Of a stretch of DNA of 64,000 nt, positions 9,724 through 18,719 are shown in pieces. The first letter of the stretch is position 1, and each line of letters starts with the position of its first letter. The position numbers and the translations under genes are program-made. Source of the stretch: Pseudoduganella danionis (lineage in GTDB: Bacteria; Pseudomonadota; Gammaproteobacteria; Burkholderiales; Burkholderiaceae_D); NCBI RefSeq assembly GCF_009720775.1, contig NZ_WNKW01000001.1:1819394-1883393 (forward strand), in the 5' to 3' direction. Below the pieces are notes generated by a model that saw only the letters and a list, made by a program, of their open reading frames with translations, had not been told where the DNA came from and made no database searches.

Positions 9724-9757
9724 TGGCCAGTCTTGATGCGTCAAGTCTGGCCATTTT
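9724..9757 (+). terminator. Stem-loop with T-run between binding-protein and permease genes
   Basis: Arms TGGCCAGTCTTGA and TCAAGTCTGGCCA pair with one mismatch around a 4-base loop and are followed by TTTT. It is probably a partial terminator that gives more binding protein than membrane components, as in many importer operons. Confidence 0.75.
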
Positions 9758-9786
9758 CTTATCGATCCTGACTATCGGTGGTCATT

Positions 9787-10677
9787 ATGGAAATACTGCT
9801 GCAACTGGCGTTCAGTGGCATTGCGCTCGGCATGATTTATGCCGTCATCGCTTTCGGCTACCAGCTAACCTTTGCCACTTCCGGCACTCTCAATTTCGGC
9901 CAGGGCGAATCGCTGATGCTGGGCGCTCTGGTCGGCCTCAGTCTGGTGGGGAATATCCACGGCGGCCCTTACATGAGCTATCTGCTGATGATCCCGCTGG
10001 TGATTGTGTTCGGCGGCCTGCAGGGCATGTTCGTCGAATGGATAGGTGTACGGCCTGCCATCAAAATCAAATCGGAATTCGGCTGGATCATGTCCACCAT
10101 TGCGCTGGCCATCATCTTCAAAAACGTAGCCGAGAACATCTGGGGCAAGGATGACCTGACGTTCCCCATGCCGCTCAGTTCCGCGCCGATAGAAATCCTG
10201 GGCGCCAATGTGCAGCCCATGCAGATCGCCGTGATCGTGGGTGCGCTGGCCATCATGGCTGCCGTCGAACTGTTCAACCGTAAGTCCATCTACGGCAAAG
10301 CTGTCGTGGCTACGGCCAACGACCGCGATGCGGCCGGCCTGATGGGGATTAACACGGGCATGGTGATTACGTTTTCGTATGCGCTGTCCTCGGCCACGGC
10401 GGCGTTTGCCGGCGTGCTGGTGGCGCCACTGACGCTGACGGGGGCCACCATGGGCGCTTCGCTGGGCCTGAAGGCGTTTGCCGTGGCGATTATCGGCGGC
10501 CTGACTTCGGGCGTTGGCGCCATCGGCGGCGGGCTGATACTGGGCATCGCCGAGACCATGACGGGTTACTACATCTCGACCGGCTACAAGGAAGTGCCGG
10601 GCTTGCTGCTGCTGTTGCTGGTGCTGGCGGTGAAACCGTCCGGCCTGTTCGGCAAAGCCGCCATCAAGAAAGTCTGA
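9787..10677 (+). CDS. livH: LivH-type ABC transporter permease
   Basis: A 296-residue inner-membrane permease of the branched-chain amino-acid family with about eight hydrophobic segments. The N-terminus GIALGMIYAVIAFGYQLTFA and the later GINTGMVITFSYALSSATAA and KAFAVAIIGGLTSGVGA are typical of LivH. It pairs with the LivM half encoded by the next gene to form the channel. The frame also offers a GTG at 9778, but the ATG at 9787 gives the family's usual MEILLQ start. The next gene begins 7 bases after the stop. Confidence 0.95.
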   Translation: MEILLQLAFSGIALGMIYAVIAFGYQLTFATSGTLNFGQGESLMLGALVGLSLVGNIHGGPYMSYLLMIPLVIVFGGLQGMFVEWIGVRPAIKIKSEFGWIMSTIALAIIFKNVAENIWGKDDLTFPMPLSSAPIEILGANVQPMQIAVIVGALAIMAAVELFNRKSIYGKAVVATANDRDAAGLMGINTGMVITFSYALSSATAAFAGVLVAPLTLTGATMGASLGLKAFAVAIIGGLTSGVGAIGGGLILGIAETMTGYYISTGYKEVPGLLLLLLVLAVKPSGLFGKAAIKKV

Positions 10678-10684
10678 GGTCTAC

Positions 10685-12634
10685 ATGAACAAGAAGCTAC
10701 TTGCAGCAAGCGTACTCGGACTGGTGGTACTGGCACTGTATCCGGTGCTGATTCCTAATCCTTACTATATCCATCTGTTCGAAACGATACTGATCTACGC
10801 GATACTATTGTTCGGTCTCGATATCGTGGTCGGCTATACGGGGCAGGTGTCGCTCGGCCATGCGGGCCTGTTCGGCATCGGCTCGTATGCCACCGGTGTG
10901 CTGGTGTTCAAACTGGGTGCGCCGTTCTGGGTGGCGATCCCGGCCAGCATAGCCAGTGCCGCCATCTTCGGTGCCATCCTTGCGCTGCCGGCGCTGCGCG
11001 TGACAGGGCCGTATCTGGCCATGGTGACGCTAGCCTTTGGCACCATCATCCAGATTCTGATCAACGAGATGACCTTCCTGACGGAAGGGCCGATGGGCAT
11101 CAAGATCGCCAAGCCGGTGATCCTTGGTCAGAAGCTCAGTGAAGTGGGCTACTACTACATGGTGGCCGTGCTGATGGTACTGGCGCTGGTGATCGTGCAC
11201 CGCGTGCTCAAATCGAATCTGGGCCGCGCGTTCGAAGCGCTGCGCGATAGCCCGATCGCGTCCGACTGTATGGGCGTTTCGGTGTATCGCTACAAGGTAT
11301 ATGCCTTCATCATCAGTGCCGGTTTCGCCGGTCTGGCGGGCAGTCTGTATGCGTATTCGGAAGAATACATCTCGCCCAATACCTACAACTTCGAGCTGAC
11401 CATATTGTTCCTGCTGGCCGTGATCATGGGCGGCCGCAAGACCCGTTCCGGTTCGTTGATCGGCGCGCTGATCGTGGTGATGCTGCCTAGCCTGCTGGCC
11501 GACATTGAACTGTTCCGCCAGATTGCCGTTGCTGCCGCGGTACTCGGCGTGATCGGTTCGGCACTGATGCTGGCCAAAAAGCGCAGCACGGTGCGCGGCG
11601 TGCTGGTGCCGCTGGTGGCCACCATCGGTATGGCAGCGACCTCGTTTAAGCTGGAGAACATCGTCGACTGGCGTCTGACCATCTTCGGCCTGATGACGCT
11701 GTTCGTGGTGTACTACCTGCAGGACGGTATCGTTGGCTTCCTGCAGAACCTGATGGGGCGCGGCGCGCAGCATGCGCAGGGTGTGGCGGCCAGCGGCGTG
11801 GCGCCGTTCGACCGTGCACAGGGCGGCACGGCCGGCAGTACGCTGCTGCAGGTCGACCAGATCCTGATGCAGTTCGGCGGTCTGAAAGCGCTGAATCAGG
11901 TGAACCTGAACGTGATCCAGGGCTCGGTCCATGGCCTGATCGGACCTAACGGTTCCGGCAAGAGCACCATGATGAATGTGCTGACGGGGATCTACAAGCC
12001 TACCAACGGTAAGGTGAGCTTTGCCGGTGCCGTGATTTCTGGCCGCACGCCATCGGAGATTGCGCTGGGCGGCGTGGCGCGGACTTTCCAGAACGTGCAG
12101 CTATTCGGCGAAATGACGGCTACCGAGAACGTGCTGGTCGGCCTGCACAACACCTTCAAATCGAATGTGCTGGATGTGATGCTGCAGACGCCCCGTTACA
12201 AGGCCGAGGAAAAAGCCGCGCGTGACCGCGCTGCCAGCATCCTCGAATTTGTCGGCCTGTCAGCCATGGCCAACGAGGAAGCGCGCAATCTGCCATATGG
12301 TAAGCAGCGCCTGCTCGAAATCGGCCGTGCGTTGGGTCTGAGCCCGCGTCTGCTGCTGCTCGATGAGCCGGCGGCCGGTCTGACGGCGCCTGATATCAAG
12401 GAGCTCATGGCCATCATCCGCAAGATCCGCGACCACGGTATTACCATCATCCTGATCGAACACCATATGGACGTGGTGATGGCGCTGTCCGATACGGTGA
12501 CGGTGCTGGACTTCGGCCAGAAGATCGCGGAAGGCGTGCCTAACGCTGTGCAGAACGATCCCAAGGTGATCGAGGCCTACCTTGGCGGTAGCGGTGAAGA
12601 ACACGGCGGTACCAAAGCGCCGGCGGCGCACTGA
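10685..12634 (+). CDS. LivM-LivG fusion: ABC permease joined to ATPase
   Basis: A 649-residue protein combining two normally separate importer subunits. Residues 1 to about 300 are a LivM-type permease (FGLDIVVGYTGQVSLGHAGL, ALRDSPIASDCMGV). An extra hydrophobic region (about 300-355) and a short linker follow, then a LivG-type ATPase. Walker A is GPNGSGKST near 420, Walker B is LLLLDEP near 555. The signature is LPYGKQR near 535, where the family normally has something like LSYGQQR, so the serine is replaced by proline. One chain thus supplies a channel half and one nucleotide-binding domain; LivF supplies the other. I see no frameshift or stop at the junction, so the fusion appears genuine. 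Confidence 0.94.
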   Translation: MNKKLLAASVLGLVVLALYPVLIPNPYYIHLFETILIYAILLFGLDIVVGYTGQVSLGHAGLFGIGSYATGVLVFKLGAPFWVAIPASIASAAIFGAILALPALRVTGPYLAMVTLAFGTIIQILINEMTFLTEGPMGIKIAKPVILGQKLSEVGYYYMVAVLMVLALVIVHRVLKSNLGRAFEALRDSPIASDCMGVSVYRYKVYAFIISAGFAGLAGSLYAYSEEYISPNTYNFELTILFLLAVIMGGRKTRSGSLIGALIVVMLPSLLADIELFRQIAVAAAVLGVIGSALMLAKKRSTVRGVLVPLVATIGMAATSFKLENIVDWRLTIFGLMTLFVVYYLQDGIVGFLQNLMGRGAQHAQGVAASGVAPFDRAQGGTAGSTLLQVDQILMQFGGLKALNQVNLNVIQGSVHGLIGPNGSGKSTMMNVLTGIYKPTNGKVSFAGAVISGRTPSEIALGGVARTFQNVQLFGEMTATENVLVGLHNTFKSNVLDVMLQTPRYKAEEKAARDRAASILEFVGLSAMANEEARNLPYGKQRLLEIGRALGLSPRLLLLDEPAAGLTAPDIKELMAIIRKIRDHGITIILIEHHMDVVMALSDTVTVLDFGQKIAEGVPNAVQNDPKVIEAYLGGSGEEHGGTKAPAAH

Positions 12635-12655
12635 ATAGACAGATAAGGATAGCCC

Positions 12656-13378
12656 ATGCTTTCGATTTCAAATCTGCAGGCCGCCTATGGCAAAGTCGAG
12701 GTTCTGCACGGTATTTCGCTGGAAGTCCCCAAGGGTAAGCTGGTGACGTTGATCGGTTCTAATGGGGCCGGCAAGACCACCACCATGCGCGCCATTTCCG
12801 GCATGCTCAAGCCCAAGGGCGGCAAGGTAACGCTGGATGGCAAGGACATTACCGGCGTGGATTCGCACCGGATAGCCCGTGCCGGTCTGGCCCATTCGCC
12901 GGAAGGGCGGCGTGTGTTCGCGTCGATGACGGTGCTGGACAACCTGCTGCTCGGCGCTTTCCCGCGATTTACTCGCGCCCGCCCCAAGGGCGATATCAAG
13001 CACGATCTGGACAAGGCGCTGGACCTGTTCCCGCGCCTGAAGGAGCGTCAGACCCAGCTAGCCGGTACGTTGTCCGGCGGCGAGCAGCAGATGCTGGCCA
13101 TGGCGCGTGCCGTGATGCTCAATCCCGAAGTCATTCTGCTCGATGAACCGTCGATGGGGCTGGCGCCGATACTGGTTGAAGAAGTATTCCGCATCATTCA
13201 GCGGCTCAAGACGGAAGGCGTGACCATGCTGCTGGTGGAGCAGTTTGCCGCTGCTGCACTAAACGTTGCCGATTATGGCTATGTGCTGGAGAATGGCAGT
13301 ATTTCCGTCCACGGCCCGGCGGAGAGCCTGAAAACAGATCCCAAGGTGATTGCGGCCTACCTGGGAGGAGGACACTAG
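12656..13378 (+). CDS. livF: LivF-type ABC transporter ATPase
   Basis: A 240-residue cytoplasmic ATPase for the importer. Walker A GSNGAGKTT, signature LSGGEQQMLAMARA and Walker B VILLDEPSMGLAP are all intact, in contrast to the altered signature in the fused LivG domain. It follows the fusion gene by 21 bases. Its last codons contain the GGGAGGAGG that serves as ribosome binding site for the next gene, so the operon continues downstream. Confidence 0.96.
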   Translation: MLSISNLQAAYGKVEVLHGISLEVPKGKLVTLIGSNGAGKTTTMRAISGMLKPKGGKVTLDGKDITGVDSHRIARAGLAHSPEGRRVFASMTVLDNLLLGAFPRFTRARPKGDIKHDLDKALDLFPRLKERQTQLAGTLSGGEQQMLAMARAVMLNPEVILLDEPSMGLAPILVEEVFRIIQRLKTEGVTMLLVEQFAAAALNVADYGYVLENGSISVHGPAESLKTDPKVIAAYLGGGH

Positions 13379-13382
13379 CTAT

Positions 13383-13838
13383 ATGAGTTTGCAATCGGTA
13401 CGTGATTTTTTCGTCGCTCGCGACATGCAGATGCCCATCATCGAACTCGATGTGAGTACCGCCACCGTAGCACTGGCTGCCGAAGCGCACGGGGTGGAAC
13501 CGGGCCGGATCGCCAAGACACTGGCGTTCCGGCTAGGCGAAGGGAAGATCATACTGCTGGTGGCCAGTGGCGTGGCACGTATCGATAACCGCAAATTCAA
13601 GGACGCTTTCGGCAAGGGCAAGATGCTGGCGCCGGACGAAGTGGCCGATATTACCGGCCACCCCGTCGGCGGCGTCTGCCCGTTCGGGCTGGCGCAGCAG
13701 ATCCCCGTCTATCTGGACCAGTCGCTCAATAATTATGATGAAGTGCTGCCGGCGGCCGGTTCCATCAATAGCGCTGTGCGCATTACGCCTGCCATGATCG
13801 CCAGCGTGACGGCGGGCCAGTGGGTGGACGTATGCTGA
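13383..13838 (+). CDS. YbaK/EbsC-type aminoacyl-tRNA deacylase
   Basis: A 151-residue single-domain protein of the YbaK/ProX family, which clears mischarged aminoacyl-tRNAs in trans. Family features include the conserved Lys in RIAKTLAFR, the GVARIDNRKFKDAFG segment and GHPVGGVCPFGL. An open frame starts at 13350, but the ATG at 13383 follows a strong GGGAGGAGG and gives the usual N-terminus. It starts 4 bases after livF and overlaps the following gene by 7 bases, so it belongs to the transporter operon, although its own job has no obvious link with transport. Confidence 0.9.
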   Translation: MSLQSVRDFFVARDMQMPIIELDVSTATVALAAEAHGVEPGRIAKTLAFRLGEGKIILLVASGVARIDNRKFKDAFGKGKMLAPDEVADITGHPVGGVCPFGLAQQIPVYLDQSLNNYDEVLPAAGSINSAVRITPAMIASVTAGQWVDVC

Positions 13839-15889
13839 AGCTCAGCCGCGTGGCCAGCGCCATGACGCTGGCTTTGCTGGGCGGCTTCACGGCACTGGCG
13901 CAAGCTGCGGTGGAGCGCATCGAAGTCCGCGAACGCGTGCCGTTTGCGGCCGGCACCAGTTACGGCGAGGCTGGCGCTTACGAAAAAATTCGTGGTGTAG
14001 CCCATTTTGCGCTCAACCCGCACGAGCGCGCGAATGCCAGTATCGTTGATCTTGGACGGGCGTCGCGCGACGAAGACGGGCGCGTGCGCTTTTCCAGCGA
14101 ATTCGTGCTGTTGCGTCCTGTGCATGGCAAGCCGACGACGTTGATTTACGACGTCAATAACCGTGGCGGCATCGCCATGCTGGGGCAGATCAATGGCCGC
14201 AGCCCGGCCAATAACGATCCCACCACGGCGGAAGATGCGGGCGATGGTTTCCTGATGCGGCACGGTTTCAGCCTGCTGTTTTCGGCCTGGACCTGGGATG
14301 TGGCACCGGGCGTACCGGCAGCTCGCCCGCTGGTGCTGGTTCCGCCCGTGCTGAAAGGTGTGCAGGGCAGGGTGAATAATGAATTCACTGTCAATGCCGT
14401 GAGCGATGTCGCTACCTATGCGGGCATGCGTGGCCTGACCTATGAACCGGCCACACTTAACGATCCCCATGCCCAGCTGACCCAGCGTCGCCGGCCGGAA
14501 GAGCTGCGCCGACCCATGCCGCGCAGTAGCTGGCAGTTCGTTGAACCAGCGCAGGCGGGCGGCCCCGGGCGAATACGGCTGGACGGCGGCTTCCAGCCCG
14601 GCGTGATTTACGAGCTGACCTACATGGCACGCGATCCGTATGTGGCGGGCGCCGGCATGGCCGGCATCCGCGATCTGCTGTCCTATTTGCGCGACCATCC
14701 GCTGGAAGGCGCGCCTGTGCCAAAAAATATTCTGATGTTCGGCATCAGCCAGTCCGGCCGCCTGATAGGCCGCATGCTGCATGATGGCCTGAATGTGGAC
14801 GAAGGTGGCAAGCTGGTGTTCGATGGCGCTTATCTGCATGTCCCCGGCGCCGGTGGTTCGGCCGGCTTTAACAGCCGTTTCGTCCAGCCTACCCGCCACC
14901 CGTCCATGCTGGAGGAGCATGACTATCCAGCCGATGCTTTCCCCTTCACGGCAGCACCAACGCGTGACCCCGTGACGGGCAAGACGGCATCTACGCTCGA
15001 TAATGCGCGCGACCGACAGGGGCGTTTGCCCAAGCTATTTATTGCCAATACGTCGACCGAGTTCTGGAACCGTGGGGCTTCGCTGATCGCCACTACGCCT
15101 GATGGCGTGCTCGATGTGGCGCCGCCAGACAATGTACGCCTGTTCGGCCTGATGGGTGCGCAGCACTATGTGGGACGTTCGCGCACGCGTGCTCCGTTCA
15201 CGGCCTGCGTATCCACCAGCGACCATTACACCACCATGCGCGCACTGGTGCTGGCGCTGGATGAATGGACCAGTCAGGACAAGGCCCCGCCAGCCAACGC
15301 CTATCCCAGCCTGAGCCAGCATACGCTGACCAGCGTGGCCGACTACCGCGCCATTTTCCCGAAAGGGCTGGGTATCACACCGCCCGAGCAGAATCTGCGC
15401 GAACCACGGCTGACATTCGGCTGGCGCTATGAGCGTAACGGCATTGCCGATACGGTGCCGCCGATACAGGACGCCGCATATGAAACGCTGGTGCCAGTGC
15501 CGGATGGCGACGGTAATGACAAGGGCGGGGTGCGACTGGTGGAGGTACAGGCGCCACTGGGTACGCACACCGGCTGGAATCTGCGTGCGCCTGAAACCGG
15601 CTTTGGCTGGGCCACGTCGCGTTTCGATGGCAGCTTTGTGCCGTTTGCGCGCACCGAGGCTGAGCGACTGGTCGCTGGCGATCCGCGTCCCAGTCTGGCC
15701 GAACGCTATCCGACCCGTCAAGACTTTGCTGCCGCCGTGCGCGCTGCTGCTGAAAACCTGATCCGCGCACGCCTGTTGCTGCCGGAAGATCTGGAGCGCA
15801 CCATGGCCGGCAATCTGGGCCTGTACGACCGTATCCAGCGACGTGATCCGGCCGATCAGGGCTGCAACTACCTTTACGCTACACCATGA
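13832..15889 (+). CDS. Exported alpha/beta hydrolase domain protein (Abhydrolase_10-like)
   Basis: A 685-residue protein with a Sec signal peptide (MTLALLGGFTALAQA) starting at the ATG at 13832. The region around FGISQSGRLIGRML (near residue 310) looks like the nucleophile elbow of a large alpha/beta hydrolase family, and a catalytic His probably lies near the C-terminal third (LMGAQHY). The substrate is unknown; an ester or amide of a scavenged compound would fit the operon. It overlaps the YbaK gene upstream, and its TGA overlaps the ATG of the amidohydrolase gene downstream. A GTG at 13820 is an alternative but less likely start. Confidence 0.85.
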   Translation: MLKLSRVASAMTLALLGGFTALAQAAVERIEVRERVPFAAGTSYGEAGAYEKIRGVAHFALNPHERANASIVDLGRASRDEDGRVRFSSEFVLLRPVHGKPTTLIYDVNNRGGIAMLGQINGRSPANNDPTTAEDAGDGFLMRHGFSLLFSAWTWDVAPGVPAARPLVLVPPVLKGVQGRVNNEFTVNAVSDVATYAGMRGLTYEPATLNDPHAQLTQRRRPEELRRPMPRSSWQFVEPAQAGGPGRIRLDGGFQPGVIYELTYMARDPYVAGAGMAGIRDLLSYLRDHPLEGAPVPKNILMFGISQSGRLIGRMLHDGLNVDEGGKLVFDGAYLHVPGAGGSAGFNSRFVQPTRHPSMLEEHDYPADAFPFTAAPTRDPVTGKTASTLDNARDRQGRLPKLFIANTSTEFWNRGASLIATTPDGVLDVAPPDNVRLFGLMGAQHYVGRSRTRAPFTACVSTSDHYTTMRALVLALDEWTSQDKAPPANAYPSLSQHTLTSVADYRAIFPKGLGITPPEQNLREPRLTFGWRYERNGIADTVPPIQDAAYETLVPVPDGDGNDKGGVRLVEVQAPLGTHTGWNLRAPETGFGWATSRFDGSFVPFARTEAERLVAGDPRPSLAERYPTRQDFAAAVRAAAENLIRARLLLPEDLERTMAGNLGLYDRIQRRDPADQGCNYLYATP

Positions 15890-17253
15890 GTAAAACCCTG
15901 CTGATAAAAAATGCGCGCGTGCTGGTCACGATGGACGAGCAGCGCCGCGAACTGGCCGATGGTGCCATCTTCATCCGCGACCACGTGATCGAACAGGTGG
16001 GCTATAGCGCCGATCTGCCGCAGACGGCGGACGAAGTGATCGACGCCCGCGCTCACGTGGTGCTACCGGGCCTGATCAACACCCACCACCATATGTACCA
16101 GAGCCTGACGCGCGCCATACCGGCGGCGCAGAACGGCGAACTGTTCAACTGGCTGACCAATCTGTATCCCATCTGGGCAGGGCTGACACCGGAAATGGTG
16201 AGCGTGTCGACCCAGACGGCGATGGCCGAGCTGATACTGTCCGGCTGTACCACCAGCAGCGATCATCTGTACATCTATCCGAATGGCTGCAAGCTCGATG
16301 ACAGTATCGAAGCGGCCAGCGAGATCGGTATGCGTTTTCACGCCGCGCGTGGTGCCATGAGCGTGGGCCAGTCGCAAGGTGGCCTGCCGCCCGACCGTGT
16401 GGTGGAGAACGAAGCGGCCATCCTCAAGGATAGCCAGCGCCTGATCGAGCAGTATCACGACGCCAGCCGCCATGCCATGCAGCGCGTGGTGGTGGCGCCG
16501 TGTTCGCCGTTTTCTGTTTCGCGTGATCTGATGAAGGAAGCGGCGGCGCTCGCGCGCAGCTACGGCGTGTCCTTGCACACCCATCTGGCAGAAAACGCCA
16601 ACGATATCGCCTACAGCCGCGAGAAGTTCAATATGACGCCGGCCGAATATGCGGAAGATTGCGGCTGGGTAGGGCACGACGTGTGGCATGCCCACTGTGT
16701 CCAGTTGGATGATGACGGCATCTATCTGTTTGCGCGCACGGGCACCGGCATCGCCCACTGTCCGTGTTCGAATATGCGGCTCGCTTCCGGCATAGCGCCG
16801 ATCCGCAAGATGCTCGACCGTGGCGTGGCCGTGGGGCTGGGCGTGGATGGCAGTGCTTCCAATGATGCCGGCCATATGCTGGGCGAAGTGCGCCAGGCCA
16901 TGCTGCTGCAGCGCGTGGGCTTCGGTCCGGACGCCATGACGGCGCGGCAGGCGCTGGAACTGGCCACACTGGGCGGCGCACGGGTGCTGAATCGGGATGA
17001 TATCGGTGCACTCAAGCCGGGCATGTCGGCCGATCTGGTGCTATTCCGTATGGACGGCATCGCCACGGCCGGTGCGCTGCACGATCCGGTGGCGGCACTG
17101 GTGTTCTGCACGCCGCCGGCGGTGGACTACAGCATCATCCACGGCCGCGTGGTGGTGCGTGATGGGCAGCTGGCGACACTGGATCTGCCCGCGCTGATAG
17201 AGCGGCATAACGGGCTGGCGCTGCAACTGGCGCAGGCAGCCCGCAACGCTTAG
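15886..17253 (+). CDS. Amidohydrolase, 8-oxoguanine deaminase-like
   Basis: A 455-residue metal-dependent deaminase of the amidohydrolase family (AtzA/TrzN/guanine deaminase group). The metal-binding HxH lies in INTHHHMYQS, further ligands in HTHLAEN and HAHCVQL, and the catalytic Asp in GVDGSASND. The segment GELFNWLTNLYPIWAGL and the SGCTTSSDHLY motif match proteins annotated as 8-oxoguanine deaminase, which convert oxidised guanine to urate. The assignment among purine and triazine deaminases is by resemblance only. The ATG overlaps the hydrolase stop (ATGA). Its TAG overlaps the stop codon of the convergent DUF2288 gene. Confidence 0.88.
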   Translation: MSKTLLIKNARVLVTMDEQRRELADGAIFIRDHVIEQVGYSADLPQTADEVIDARAHVVLPGLINTHHHMYQSLTRAIPAAQNGELFNWLTNLYPIWAGLTPEMVSVSTQTAMAELILSGCTTSSDHLYIYPNGCKLDDSIEAASEIGMRFHAARGAMSVGQSQGGLPPDRVVENEAAILKDSQRLIEQYHDASRHAMQRVVVAPCSPFSVSRDLMKEAAALARSYGVSLHTHLAENANDIAYSREKFNMTPAEYAEDCGWVGHDVWHAHCVQLDDDGIYLFARTGTGIAHCPCSNMRLASGIAPIRKMLDRGVAVGLGVDGSASNDAGHMLGEVRQAMLLQRVGFGPDAMTARQALELATLGGARVLNRDDIGALKPGMSADLVLFRMDGIATAGALHDPVAALVFCTPPAVDYSIIHGRVVVRDGQLATLDLPALIERHNGLALQLAQAARNA

Positions 17254-17579
17254 TGGACGCTGGTCGGTACCGCTTTCTGCTGCTGTACCAGTATGAAGGG
17301 GCTGACCACGCAGGCCCATAGTTCGGCGTTGGTTTCCAGCCAGCGCTGGGCCTGTTCATCATTGACTTTGGCGAGCAGGCCTGCTTCCATCCAGCGGCTG
17401 ATATTGGCTTTGTCGTCGTGCGAGATGCGCACGGCGACATCGACCAGATCGAGCGTATCGGCGATCCACACCACATTTCCCTGTGCAAAATGCTTGAGCA
17501 GCTCGGTCCATGGCAGACGTGCCGTTTCGCGATTGACCTTGTTGCGCAGTTCGATATCTTTTTCGGGTTTGGTTTGCAT
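17250..17579 (-). CDS. DUF2288 family protein
   Basis: A 109-residue acidic-to-neutral protein that matches the DUF2288 pattern: ELRNKVNRETARLPWTELLK, GNVVWIADTLDLVDVAV, DDKANISRWMEAG and a C-terminal ELWACVVSPFILVQ. The function is unknown in the family. It follows the RES toxin gene by 12 bases on the same strand. Its TAA (17250-17252) overlaps the TAG of the convergent amidohydrolase gene, leaving no space for a terminator between the two operons. Confidence 0.88.
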   Translation of the reverse strand: MQTKPEKDIELRNKVNRETARLPWTELLKHFAQGNVVWIADTLDLVDVAVRISHDDKANISRWMEAGLLAKVNDEQAQRWLETNAELWACVVSPFILVQQQKAVPTSVH

Positions 17580-17591
17580 GGCTTGCTGGAC

Positions 17592-18266
17592 TCACAGTGT
17601 TTCGATGTTCGGGACAGGACTACCCCGCCATGTTAACCGATAGCTGGCACCTTTGCGAACATTGCCCACCAGCGCAGGCCGGAAGCAAGCGAGGTTGGTG
17701 CCACCCGCATGGCGTACGCTGGGATAGATGAGGCCCAGCGCGCCGCTGTCGAGCAGGCGTTCGGCCAGCGTCTGCGAAGCGATATAGCTATCCGGCTGCA
17801 AACAGTTCTGATAGCGCGATTGGCCGCGCAGATCGTGGAAGCTGGCTGTGAAATCGGCCAGCATGGTCTGATACTGCACGCTGTCGTCATAGCGGTTGAT
17901 CTCGGCGTATTCCACGGCTTTATGGAAGCTCACTTCGGCCAAGGCGGTCGCCACATCGAACGCACAATACCATGCACCCCGTTCGCCCGTATTGAAACGG
18001 CTGCCTTCGGGGCGGGCGTAAGTAAAGGCGGCGTTGATGATGCGGAAGTGCGGCACGCCAAACACCAGTTCATCGGTCGTAATGCCGACCGCACCACCAT
18101 GCTGGGCGCGCAGGCGGGCATTGGTGGCGTTATCGAGTTCGAACAGGTCGTGCAGCTCCTGATCCGTGTCCGCCAGCGGCGACAGTACCGAGTCTTCCGT
18201 GTCGGCGTAACGCGACGGCAGCAGCCGGCAGGTGTCGAACTGGCGCAAACTCGTCAGCGGCAGCAC
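17592..18266 (-). CDS. RES-domain toxin (NAD+ phosphorylase type)
   Basis: A 224-residue RES-domain protein. Members deplete NAD+ and act as toxins paired with Xre/MbcA antitoxins. The conserved Arg, Tyr, Glu and Ser of the active site are visible in order: GSRFN, GAWYCAFD, ALAEVSFH and YPSVRHAGGTN, followed by LACFRPALV. The start is a GTG placed directly after the antitoxin TAA with no gap, which should keep toxin translation low and coupled. All key residues are present, so the toxin is predicted to be functional. Confidence 0.92.
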   Translation of the reverse strand: MLPLTSLRQFDTCRLLPSRYADTEDSVLSPLADTDQELHDLFELDNATNARLRAQHGGAVGITTDELVFGVPHFRIINAAFTYARPEGSRFNTGERGAWYCAFDVATALAEVSFHKAVEYAEINRYDDSVQYQTMLADFTASFHDLRGQSRYQNCLQPDSYIASQTLAERLLDSGALGLIYPSVRHAGGTNLACFRPALVGNVRKGASYRLTWRGSPVPNIETL

Positions 18267-18704
18267 TTACAGGCCTCCGCGCCGCGCATCGAGCAACTGC
18301 CGCACGATCTGCATGGCAGGCAGGCCGCCGCTGAGCAGATAGTTCAGCGGCGTGCGGCCGCCGAACAGCAGATTGGTGTTGGGCAGGCTGATCCACTCGT
18401 CGGCCAGTTGGTCGCCGTAAAGGATGTGCAAGGCCTTGTAGATGCCCAGCAGATAGGAAATGCGCGTGATGCAATCGACTTCCAGCGTGCGCTCGGGTTT
18501 CTTCTTCCACTCGTAGTAGGCGCTGTTGGAAATGCCGCCCAGCAGCTCGCGCGCGTCTTCATCACGCAGTTTCCAGGCTGCCACCAGTTTGAAAAAGCCC
18601 TTCAGAGCGGCTTTGCTCAGGCGCTCCCGTTCGGCCTTGGCATTCAGGTCGACCAGGATGGTGGGTTCGAAGCGGCTGCGTGGGTAGGCGTAAGTCAGAT
18701 TCAT
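18267..18704 (-). CDS. Xre/MbcA/ParS-family antitoxin
   Basis: A 145-residue antitoxin with an N-terminal helix-turn-helix region (LRDEDARELLGGISNSAYYE) and a C-terminal DUF2384 domain (ISYLLGIYKALHILYGDQLA, TPLNYLLSGG). It should bind and neutralise the RES toxin encoded directly downstream and repress the shared promoter. The ribosome binding site GGAGG lies just ahead of the ATG. The antitoxin-first order and zero spacing to the toxin gene are typical of this module. Confidence 0.93.
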   Translation of the reverse strand: MNLTYAYPRSRFEPTILVDLNAKAERERLSKAALKGFFKLVAAWKLRDEDARELLGGISNSAYYEWKKKPERTLEVDCITRISYLLGIYKALHILYGDQLADEWISLPNTNLLFGGRTPLNYLLSGGLPAMQIVRQLLDARRGGL

Positions 18705-18719
18705 GATTCCTCCGTCTTT

